Shown here in pieces: positions 1 to 7,500 of a stretch of 15,476 bases of DNA. Both the position numbers and the translations under genes were made by a program. The notes under the pieces are model-generated. The model searched no databases and was not told the DNA's origin. It saw only the letters and a list, made by a program, of their open reading frames with translations. The stretch lies in NCBI GenBank assembly GCA_964511215.1, contig CAZEER010000055.1, positions 1-15,476 on the forward strand. Direction: 5' to 3'. The DNA is from CAZEER01 sp964511215 (GTDB lineage: Bacteria; Fidelibacterota; Marinisomatia; Marinisomatales; UBA1611). Each line of letters opens with the position of its first letter. The first letter of the stretch is position 1.

Positions 1-41
1 TCGTAATTTGGATGTCAGCAGTTCGATTCTGCTCGGTGGCT
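1..41 (+). tRNA. tRNA-Thr(CGU), 3' half only (window edge)
   Basis: The first 41 bases fold as the 3' half of a tRNA. The visible anticodon loop is TCGTAA (anticodon CGT, reading ACG codons). It is followed by the 3' anticodon strand TTTGG, variable loop ATGTC, a perfect five-pair T stem AGCAG/CTGCT around loop TTCGATT, the acceptor strand CGGTGGC, and discriminator T. The next bases are CAA, so CCA is not encoded and must be added after transcription. The 5' half, including the D arm, lies outside the window, so the identity rests on the anticodon alone. The anticodon frame follows from the fixed spacing to the T arm. Confidence 0.85.
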
Positions 42-52
42 CAATTATTATT

Positions 53-676
53 TTATTCTTCTAATTTTTGGTAATACTTAGCCGAACGCCATGCGCCATA
101 TATTTCTCCCAAATAAGTAAATGCGGCAATAGTACCAAATAATGAACCCAGAGAATATCTGTTATCACTGAATAGATTGTATGCTAAACTACTTGTCAAA
201 TAAAACGACCAGAATCCCATTATTCCATCCATAGTTCTTCCTGCATACATTCTTCCTGTACCTGGGATGATTGCAGATAAAATGGCTGAGACTAATGGAG
301 ACCTCGTTGAGTTAGAGAATTTATTTTGATTTATGGGGTCAATTAATCGTCCATCTGAATCATGAAAAGGACGATTCAATTCCAGGTGATAATGAAGGGC
401 AAACGGATTACAGCGGGTAATCCTTTCTGATGCAATAATACTACCCCTGATTATACCATATTCCCCGATAGCCTTAGCTCCATAGTTAGAGCAACTTGGA
501 AAATACTGACAGTTAAAAAAATTACTGTTATATGAAACTCTTTGCCATCCAGCAATAGGTAACAAAAAAACTTTATTAAATAATGATGTTTTTTTTGACT
601 TTATTATTGTATCAACTGGATATTTTTCTTGGCAAAATAGCCATGTAAAAAAGAAAAAAAATACTAGATGCCTCAT
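53..676 (-). CDS. yidD: YidD-family protein with signal peptide and C-terminal membrane extension
   Basis: A 207-residue protein with three parts. Residues 1-15 are a very hydrophobic, Phe-rich leader (FFFFFTWLF) that reads as a signal peptide or anchor. Residues about 35-100 match the YidD (membrane protein insertion efficiency factor) domain, with the hallmark FPSCSNYG, a conserved Gly/Arg helix and RCNPF; Cys56, Cys62 and Cys89 are at the expected places. Residues about 127-200 add hydrophobic segments containing IPGTGRMYAGR, like the TM2/DUF5683-type 'PGxGxxYxGr' hairpin. Typical YidD proteins are about 70-90 residues, lack a signal peptide and sit beside rnpA and yidC; here none of those neighbours is visible. 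YidD is thought to assist YidC-dependent insertion of inner-membrane proteins. In this fused form the role may differ. The start ATG is 61 bases from a divergent gene, with no clear Shine-Dalgarno site. Confidence 0.8.
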   Translation of the reverse strand: MRHLVFFFFFTWLFCQEKYPVDTIIKSKKTSLFNKVFLLPIAGWQRVSYNSNFFNCQYFPSCSNYGAKAIGEYGIIRGSIIASERITRCNPFALHYHLELNRPFHDSDGRLIDPINQNKFSNSTRSPLVSAILSAIIPGTGRMYAGRTMDGIMGFWSFYLTSSLAYNLFSDNRYSLGSLFGTIAAFTYLGEIYGAWRSAKYYQKLEE

Positions 677-737
677 CGTAAAAATTAATTAGAATTTTCT
701 TAATCATAAATATGTTACTTTTTATATTCATACCATT

Positions 738-1067
738 ATGGAAGCCTTAATGAATACAATGACCTCTAACCCTGTGTATATAGCTATCCTTGGAATTATG
801 GGAATTATTCTAGTATATGCGTTGGTTAAGAAAATTATAAAGTTAGTTTTTTCTATAGGTATTTTATTAGTTATTTATGTACTCTATTTGAAGTATACAG
901 GTCAAGATGTTCCCCAAACAATGGATGAATTGAAGCATTCAATGTCTGATAATGTAGAGAAGATAAAAGATGTAGCATCAGAATCCATAGAAAATGCGAA
1001 AGAATCCACTAAGAAAATTGTAGAAAAAAAAGTAGAAAAAAAAATGGATGAAATTTTAGGAGATTAA
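738..1067 (+). CDS. Small membrane protein with charged helical tail, unknown function
   Basis: I do not recognise this 109-residue protein. Residues 11-30 and 34-51 are strongly hydrophobic and separated by KKIIK, so one or two membrane helices are likely. The rest (about 60-109) is polar and rich in Lys, Glu, Ser and Asp, with a heptad-like pattern such as KKIVEKKVEKKMDEI, suggesting a long amphipathic or coiled-coil helix. This resembles YtxH-like or apolipoprotein-like small membrane proteins in general shape only. The ATG at 738 could be replaced by in-frame ATGs at 750 or 759 without losing the hydrophobic part. There is no Shine-Dalgarno site; a TATATT sequence at 723-728 lies nine bases before the ATG. 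The stop codon overlaps the stop of the convergent gene. Confidence 0.7.
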   Translation: MEALMNTMTSNPVYIAILGIMGIILVYALVKKIIKLVFSIGILLVIYVLYLKYTGQDVPQTMDELKHSMSDNVEKIKDVASESIENAKESTKKIVEKKVEKKMDEILGD

Positions 1068-1510
1068 ATAGAGACTGTAGTTGATCTATTTGGAATTAAT
1101 GCAGGTATTTCATTGTTAAAAAGCATCCCCAATCCCATTAAAAATATTAGTAAAACAAAGCTTACTAAATAAAGTGTAACAGATAGGAAAAAAAATTTTT
1201 GAATATTTATTAAGGCATCAGAAAGTTTATCATCACGTTCATTAATTATAGCAACATGTATATTTCTTGATGCTTTATTTAGCTCTATACCCATATAGAT
1301 CAAGACCCCAGATATCAATAGAGGGAGTAGCGCAATAACAATCATTTTTTGATCATTAAATATTATTGGGATTATCATTAAACCATTTAGCGTGCCTAAA
1401 AAGAAATTAATAGATCCAAGTATTTTACTCCACCTTGCTAGCTTAGTTAACGAAAGTAGTCCTTCATCATCTAAGTGAATTTGTAAAGAGCTAAATAATT
1501 TTTGCGCCAA
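1064..1510 (-). CDS. DUF5362-like small membrane protein
   Basis: A 148-residue protein with three predicted membrane helices at about residues 30-50, 56-77 and 106-130. The order is a short soluble N-terminus, LTKLARWSKILG leading into helix 1, then a polar stretch with repeated Asp/Leu (ERDDKLSDALINIQKFF) before the last helix. This layout resembles the DUF5362 family, whose function is unknown; the match is from memory and moderate. The start codon is TTG at 1510: an in-frame TAA lies just upstream and the next Met is residue 45, inside the first membrane helix. It begins two bases after the phoH-like stop codon, so it is probably co-transcribed with that gene and translated by reinitiation, as no Shine-Dalgarno sequence is visible. 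Confidence 0.65.
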   Translation of the reverse strand: MAQKLFSSLQIHLDDEGLLSLTKLARWSKILGSINFFLGTLNGLMIIPIIFNDQKMIVIALLPLLISGVLIYMGIELNKASRNIHVAIINERDDKLSDALINIQKFFFLSVTLYLVSFVLLIFLMGLGMLFNNEIPALIPNRSTTVSI

Positions 1511-1512
1511 AG

Positions 1513-2832
1513 CTATAGGAGGTTACTTGCTAGCTCAGCGAGCTTACTACGTTCGCCTTTTTCTAAAGTAATGTGAGAAAATATATCCTGACCATACATA
1601 TGACTGATAAGGTAAGTAAGACCATTTGATCTATTATCAAGATATGGATGATCAATCTGATGAATATCTCCAGTGAAAACTATCTTTGTTCCTTCTCCAG
1701 CACGAGTAATGATCGTTTTTACCTCATGGGGTGTAAGATTTTGTGCTTCATCAACTATAAAAAATACTTTTTGCAGACTTCTTCCACGTATGTAAGCAAG
1801 AGGAGTAATCAATAACTTTTCTTCATCTAAAAGCTCATTGATTTTTACGGCACGTTTATCATTCTTTCTAAACTGGTGACGTATAACAGATAGATTATCA
1901 AATAGAGGTTGCATGTAGGGCTCCAATTTAGAACTAATATCCCCAGGTAAAAATCCGAGATCTCTATTACTTAGGGGAATCACAGGCCTTGCTAAAAGAA
2001 TTTGTCGAAAATCTTTTCTTTGTTCCAAAGCAGCTGATAGAGCTAAAAGAGTTTTTCCAGTTCCAGCTTTTCCTGAGATTGTTATTAGTTGAATTCTAAT
2101 ATCCAAAAGCATATTAAGAGCAAAAGATTGTTCAGCATTTCTTGGAATTATCCCATAAGCACTTGGTTTATCTATTTTAACTAATTTTTCTAAAAATGGA
2201 TCAAATGAAGCAAGTATTGATTTTTTTCCATTACGTAAAATAAAATTTTCATTAGGCTGTGGGGTTGGAACAGATTTAAACTTTTTCGCCTCAACACAAG
2301 ACGAATTTTGGAACGAATCAATTTCAAGACTATCGACATTTTCTATAAGCCGAGTACCCGTGTAAATATGATGAATATTTTTAACTGTATCAGTTGTATA
2401 ATCTTCGGCTTTTATAGATAATGAACGTGCTTTTAACCGCATATTTGTGTCTTTTGAGATAAGAATAACCATGCGTGTGGGGTTTTCATTTTGAACTTTG
2501 TAGGCGCAGTTGATGATTCGATTATCAGGACAATCCTCATTGAATATTTCTCTGACATCAGAATGCCAGTTATGATTCACTACGATTTTTATTTTACCAT
2601 TTAATTTTTTTAATTGTCCATTATTAGAATTTGTTGAAAGTTCATCTAAGCTTCTTAAAAATTCTCTAGCATTATAGTGAACCTGTTCATTACCTCTTTT
2701 AAATTTGTCTAGTTCTTCAAGTACCGATATAGGTATTATAATATCATTATCTTGAAAGTTTTGTATACATGTTGAGTCATGTAGTACCACGTTAGTATCG
2801 ATCACAAAAATTTTAGCTTTTTTCTTTTTCAC
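1513..2832 (-). CDS. PhoH-family ATPase with N-terminal PIN domain
   Basis: A 439-residue two-domain protein of the PIN-PhoH (YlaK-like) type. The PIN ribonuclease-like domain (about 5-145) shows FVIDTNVVLHD with Asp12, PISVLEELDKFKRG, PDNRI with Asp104, and SKDTNMRLKA with Asp128, consistent with an acidic metal-binding site. A less conserved linker (about 165-215) leads to the PhoH ATPase domain (about 220-439), with Walker A GKAGTGKT (254-261), PLAYIRGRSL (344-353), Walker B FFIVDEAQ (Asp361/Glu362) and FTGDIHQID (386-394). Family members with both domains are thought to couple ATP-dependent RNA unwinding to RNA cleavage; that is family knowledge, not shown here. The start is GTG at 2832; no ATG occurs in frame between it and the upstream stop. 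The DUF5362-like gene follows two bases after the stop. Confidence 0.93.
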   Translation of the reverse strand: MKKKKAKIFVIDTNVVLHDSTCIQNFQDNDIIIPISVLEELDKFKRGNEQVHYNAREFLRSLDELSTNSNNGQLKKLNGKIKIVVNHNWHSDVREIFNEDCPDNRIINCAYKVQNENPTRMVILISKDTNMRLKARSLSIKAEDYTTDTVKNIHHIYTGTRLIENVDSLEIDSFQNSSCVEAKKFKSVPTPQPNENFILRNGKKSILASFDPFLEKLVKIDKPSAYGIIPRNAEQSFALNMLLDIRIQLITISGKAGTGKTLLALSAALEQRKDFRQILLARPVIPLSNRDLGFLPGDISSKLEPYMQPLFDNLSVIRHQFRKNDKRAVKINELLDEEKLLITPLAYIRGRSLQKVFFIVDEAQNLTPHEVKTIITRAGEGTKIVFTGDIHQIDHPYLDNRSNGLTYLISHMYGQDIFSHITLEKGERSKLAELASNLL

Positions 2833-2958
2833 TATAATATTTTTTTTAAAGTAACTCTTTAATATTTAGGTCATATAAATTTTGGATAACGGATTTTAAT
2901 TTTATATGTACAATAAATTGAATTTTAAAATGGCAGTGCATGATATTTTGTTTTGCTA

Positions 2959-3210
2959 TTATGGCATAATTTCAAACATGGCATCAAAAATTTTATAAAT
3001 AAAAAAACTATATAAAAATCCAAGAGATAATAATGCAATAGGTGATACCCGGAATTTAATTCTGAATTTATTAAATTGTTTTTTTTCATTATAATAATCT
3101 ATCATTGCATTTAAAGTAATATTACTTAAGTAGATAGACCCAATATATAATAATAATAAAATTAAATGGTCCATTGATGATAGTGAATTGAGCCATTGGC
3201 CTAACGTCAT
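2959..3210 (-). CDS. Two-helix small membrane protein coupled to Nudix gene
   Basis: An 83-residue protein I cannot assign to a family. Two hydrophobic helices are visible at about residues 14-32 (LILLLLYIGSIYLSN) and 57-74, joined by a basic loop (NEKKQFNKFRIKFR), which suggests both ends face the side opposite the loop. Its ATG overlaps the TGA of the upstream Nudix gene (ATGA, positions 3210-3207). This arrangement usually means translational coupling and supports this being a real gene despite its size. A 126-base non-coding stretch follows before the GTG of the phoH-like gene, so the promoter of that gene probably lies between them. Confidence 0.65.
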   Translation of the reverse strand: MTLGQWLNSLSSMDHLILLLLYIGSIYLSNITLNAMIDYYNEKKQFNKFRIKFRVSPIALLSLGFLYSFFIYKIFDAMFEIMP

Positions 3211-3833
3211 ATTGTCTCCAATAAAATGTATTTGAATTCAGATAAAATTATTGAAGTCGCACCCCAAACCATTTTATCCTCGATATCAAAGTAAGGTATT
3301 GTTACTTTAGACCCAGCTAAAACATCACTTTTTTCTTTCTTAATTTCATCTTTCATAAGCGTATTAATTGAAGTAGAAAAAATTTGTTCTACTTCAGCAG
3401 TATGAATTTTAGTTTTTTGTTTTTTTTCTAGCCAACCGACAAATGGGAAAATTTTAAACCCAGAAACCGGAATAAAAAATGGAGTTAATTGTCCAATAAT
3501 TTTTATTTTTTTGGGTTGAATACCAATCTCTTCATATGTTTCTCTAATAGCAGCTTCTTCTTTCGATTCATTTTTTTCCAACATTCCGCCTGGAAAGGAT
3601 ATTTGTCCTTTATGATGATCTACGTTTTCAGTTCTCTTGGTTAAAAAAAACCACCATTCACCATCAGTTGGATATAATAATATTAAAACAGCTGCTGGTT
3701 TATGATGATTTTTACTGTTAAATAATTTTGTTCTAGGAATATGAGGTCTGACCATCATCCGTTCCTGAGCGACTTTTCCAGGAAGGGTCTTTCGCATTCT
3801 ATTTTTTAAATTTTTAATAAATACTGGTTCCAT
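3207..3833 (-). CDS. Nudix hydrolase, CoA pyrophosphatase-like (NudL/YeaB type)
   Basis: A 208-residue Nudix hydrolase. The Nudix box runs from Gly83 to Ile105 and fits Gx5Ex7REUXEEXGU exactly: Gly83, Glu89, Arg97-Glu98, Glu101-Glu102 and Gly104. Just ahead of it, FFLTKRTENVDHHKGQISFP (63-81) matches the extra signature seen in CoA pyrophosphatases of the NUDT7/NudL group (LLTxR...GQxSFPGG). Such enzymes split CoA or acyl-CoA into 3',5'-ADP and phosphopantetheine using Mg or Mn ions. The C-terminal part with AEVEQIF and VWGATSIIL also suits this group. The length is usual for the family. The ATG at 3833 has no visible Shine-Dalgarno site. The stop overlaps the start of the downstream small membrane protein, so the two are likely co-expressed. 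Substrate is inferred from the signature. Confidence 0.88.
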   Translation of the reverse strand: MEPVFIKNLKNRMRKTLPGKVAQERMMVRPHIPRTKLFNSKNHHKPAAVLILLYPTDGEWWFFLTKRTENVDHHKGQISFPGGMLEKNESKEEAAIRETYEEIGIQPKKIKIIGQLTPFFIPVSGFKIFPFVGWLEKKQKTKIHTAEVEQIFSTSINTLMKDEIKKEKSDVLAGSKVTIPYFDIEDKMVWGATSIILSEFKYILLETI

Positions 3834-3881
3834 AGGTTGAAAATTTATTCTATTTCAAATATTTTTCCCGTTATTTTGACA

Positions 3882-3887
3882 TATAAT
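3882..3887 (+). promoter_or_regulatory. Candidate -10 element of the HAD gene, near-leaderless
   Basis: A perfect TATAAT hexamer ends five bases before the ATG at 3893. If used as a sigma-70 type -10 box, transcription would begin at or within a base or two of the start codon, giving a leaderless message. No good -35 box is found 16-18 bases upstream; the TTGACA at 3876-3881 abuts the hexamer with no spacer and cannot serve as its -35 partner. Confidence 0.35.
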
Positions 3888-3892
3888 CTGTT

Positions 3893-4531
3893 ATGAAATA
3901 CAAGCATATTATTTGGGATTGGAATGGTACTCTTTTAAATGATCGATGGTTATGCGTAGATGGCATTAATAATGGTCTGAAAAAGAGAGGATTAACAACT
4001 ATCTCTGAAGAGACCTATAAAAAAGTTTTCACATTTCCAGTACAGGATTACTATAAAAATTTAGGTTTCAATTTTGAAGAAGAGCCATTTGAAATCGCAG
4101 GAGATGAGTTTGTTGAATATTATAGTAGACAATTTCATCTTACGGAATTGCACTCAGAATGTCGGCTGGTTCTAAAGAAGACTTATAATCTTGGGATTAC
4201 GCAATCTATTCTTTCTGCTGGGAAACATGAATTTCTTATGGAATGGGTGAGGGCTCATAGGCTAGAAAAATATTTTGTTAAAATTGTAGGTATTGATAAT
4301 CAATATGCTACGGGTAAAACAGAACGTGGCAGATATTTAATTAATGAATTACCTTATAGGAGCAATGAAATTGTGATGGTTGGTGATACAATGCATGATA
4401 GTGATGTTGCTGAAAGTATAAATGTAGATTGTCTATTAGTTGATCATGGTCATGTCAATTTTGATCGATTACAAAAAACAGGCCGAAAAGTATTTGCAAA
4501 TTTAGATCAAGTATTTCAATATATATGTTAG
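3893..4531 (+). CDS. HAD-superfamily hydrolase, phosphoglycolate phosphatase-like
   Basis: A 212-residue HAD-like protein. Motif I is WDWNGTLLND with nucleophile Asp9, but the usual second Asp (general acid/base) is Asn11. Motif II is the Ser in ILSAG (Ser108), motif III the Lys of ATGKTERG (Lys142), and motif IV MVGDTMHDSDV (Asp165, Asp169, Asp171). The helical cap (about 17-85) sits between motifs I and II, as in C1-cap phosphatases such as Gph and PGMB. Family members hydrolyse small phosphomonoesters in the cytoplasm; the substrate here is unknown. DWNGT variants occur in other HAD proteins as I recall, but the change could slow or alter catalysis. The ATG is preceded by TATAAT rather than a Shine-Dalgarno site. 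The stop codon TAG directly abuts the stop of the convergent capA-like gene. Confidence 0.85.
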   Translation: MKYKHIIWDWNGTLLNDRWLCVDGINNGLKKRGLTTISEETYKKVFTFPVQDYYKNLGFNFEEEPFEIAGDEFVEYYSRQFHLTELHSECRLVLKKTYNLGITQSILSAGKHEFLMEWVRAHRLEKYFVKIVGIDNQYATGKTERGRYLINELPYRSNEIVMVGDTMHDSDVAESINVDCLLVDHGHVNFDRLQKTGRKVFANLDQVFQYIC

Positions 4532-7500
4532 CTAGTTTGCTAAGTCTGATATAAGTAATAAGTCAAAAATATTTATCCTAGTATTTCCATCGATATCTGT
4601 AGCAAGAAACTCTTCTGGTTGTAAATTAATAACCCCTAATATATAGTTCGCTGATAAAATAGCGTCTACTACTGTAATGAAACCATCACCATTTACATCT
4701 CCAAGTAAATATCCTTCCGAATCTTCTGCAATGCCAACTACATTAATAACCCCGATACTTTCTTGACCATTTGGTCCTGTAACAGAAAGGGAGACCTCAT
4801 ATATCCCAGGATTCTCACAAAACCAAAATGGAGTTTCCCCAACCCCTTCAGTTTCTTGACCAAATAACCAATGTTTGTTTCCCACTGCACCTTTTGATTC
4901 ATCAAAAAAGTAAAAATTTCCAGGGACAGTAACTACTGATTGGACTACCTTTGGATAAGAGGCTAAAGACTCTAGAGGTCCAATAATTGTATTTCTTAAG
5001 GCGAGGCCAAATAAATCTATTTCAGTTTGACTAAAAAATAATTGAATATATTCAAAATCATTTGGATGTGGAATTGCGATAGGATATTCAGAAATAGATA
5101 CTAAACTATCCCATTGTATAAACCCAACATCATCAAAAAAAGAATAAGAATATCCAGAATCTGGGACGTCACTATTCATTCTAATATTAAAAAAATTAGC
5201 TTCTTCTTGGATTGGAATTTCATCCCAATATTTTTGCCAACCGGTATTACCTGAGATAGAATCATTGATAGATGTGGTGCTCAAACTTTCACCTGTGCGC
5301 CCTTCATAAAATCTTGCTTCGAGAGTAACATTTTTTGCATTATTTGTTTTTATGGTTCCATGAAGTGTGTGTGAAAATTCTTTATAGAATGGAATACGTT
5401 CCTCTAAGTCTGTGACAATGTTATCTGGTGAATCTTGGGTCCTTATATGTAACAGTCCCATGCTGCCTCTACGAAAAATAGAATCTTGTAACACCTCTGA
5501 TTCACTGTTCAAATTCCATAGTGTACTTCCTTCATTTTCAAAGTTATTCATCCAAATTTTTTCTCTTCCCAGTCTGTAATGTGAAATGATTGTATTCCCA
5601 TTTAGGATCTCTGATAAACTACCCGCCTTAGCTATTTTAATTGGTTCTGATACAAATGATGATTCTCCAAAAAGTTGAACGGGCTTAAAATTTACTACCC
5701 ATGCATTATAATCAACATGTTCTGTTTCTGAACTAAGCGTATCCAAAATCACTACCGCACGTTGGTTATCAGTATCTACATGTACGTGGGTGCCAAGTTC
5801 TTTTGAGCGCATGGCAATATAATCTAAGATAAAGTTTCCTAGTTCACCTGTTGCAGGACCTGTTAAATAATCATCAATATATAAAGGTGTAATTGTGTAG
5901 TCTATTAATCCATTTTCATTTGCGGAAGCATTAAGAATCATTGATGGATATGTTTCTGGGTAATTTAAGTCAAATATAAAATTACCTAAAGAGTGAGCGA
6001 TGAGTTTCCCATTATAGACTTCTACTCCCTGGATGATATGTGGATGATGCACAATCACTAAATCAGCACCTTCATCTATTGCAAAATGACGAATGGCTCT
6101 GTCCCATAATTTTGGTCGATCAAGCCGCCAAGAATAATCTTCTGTATCTAAACCATATTTTGGATTCTCAATGAATCCAACTTGACTTGCGGGATTAATT
6201 CTTAAATTTTTCAGCCTATCTGGAAGAGTAAAAGAGTCATAATTTTCACTTGGCTCAATTGAATACTCGCTACCTGCGTGCATTTCTACTATAATAATGT
6301 CTGCAATATTTTCAACAGATTCGATTTGTTGTCTTAAATAATATGGTGTCATATAAGCAAACCCAGATTTATTCTCCCCTGCATTTAAATAAGGCTGATA
6401 ATTATTATATTGACCAGTTCTATCACTTGAGGCAAGAAAAGCAATAGTTTGCCCTTTTACAGATTTAAATGCAGGCAGATAAGCATCGTAACTATTTAAT
6501 CCTGCTCCTGAATGTAGAATCGCTGCTTCATTTAAAATATTTTGAGTTTGAATTAGTGCAGGTTCCATGTAATCCAGAATATGGTTATTTGCAAGCGAGA
6601 CAACATCAATCCCAGCATAGATTAGACCACTGACATTTTCAGGAGAAGAACGAAAAATTACACTTTTAGTCGGATGAGGGAATCCTTGGTTTGAAAGAGG
6701 AATTTCTAAATTAGCGATTGTGACATCTGCTGCAAGACCCAAGATATCCAAGGTAGGTTCAAACAATGCTTCTACACCTTGAGTGGTAATAATTCCATCA
6801 ATATCTTCAAAACGTCTTCCCATCATAATATCGCCAACAAAGTTTAGAGTGATTGGGAAGGAAGAATTACCTTGATCTAACTGAATAGAAGTGGTTGCAA
6901 AACCTTGTTTACCGGTCTCATCTTCAACGATCAACATCACAGAATATTCATGGTCATCTTCAACAAAATAATCATGCGATGGATTAGGCTCATTTGAGGA
7001 TTGTCCGTCTCCAAATTCCCAGTGATATAGGAAATAATAGGAATCAGTATCCTGGACAACCGATTCAAATGAAACTGATACCATTTCAATATTATTGTTA
7101 CTGCGAATATTCCCAAGATTATAGTTAATCGATACTAAGGGCGGAATAGGTAGATCTGGTGTTAGATCACGTATCATGCTAAAATGTATACCTCCAGGTA
7201 CACTATTAGTATCATCATGATCATTGATAAAATGAATTTCATTAATTATTGAAAGGGTATCATACCAAGCCAACCAATCATTACCAATGGGGAATCTATA
7301 AGAATACCATGAGCCATGTGGGTTTACACCCTGATAAACTGGAATCCATTCTTCAATATTTAAGGTTTCCAACCCTGAGAATGAATATCTGATATTATTA
7401 TCTATATTTGCGAAACCAATTCCTTGGATCTCTGATATACTGTCAATCCTAACAAATACTTGAAGCACTGTAGATGTGTCTAGCGCAAAAGGGTCAATCT

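Noticed and set aside
1516..1524. Perfect AGGAGG Shine-Dalgarno-like sequence on the plus strand
   Set aside because: It is antisense to the end of phoH and leads to only a 15-codon frame from a TTG; chance.
2922..2931. Palindrome ATTTTAAAAT, also at 12991-13000
   Set aside because: Two copies of a pure-AT palindrome are expected in sequence this AT-rich; not evidence of an operator.
3876..3887. TTGACA immediately followed by TATAAT
   Set aside because: Looks like a consensus promoter but the two boxes have no spacer, so they cannot work together; only TATAAT kept as a -10 candidate.
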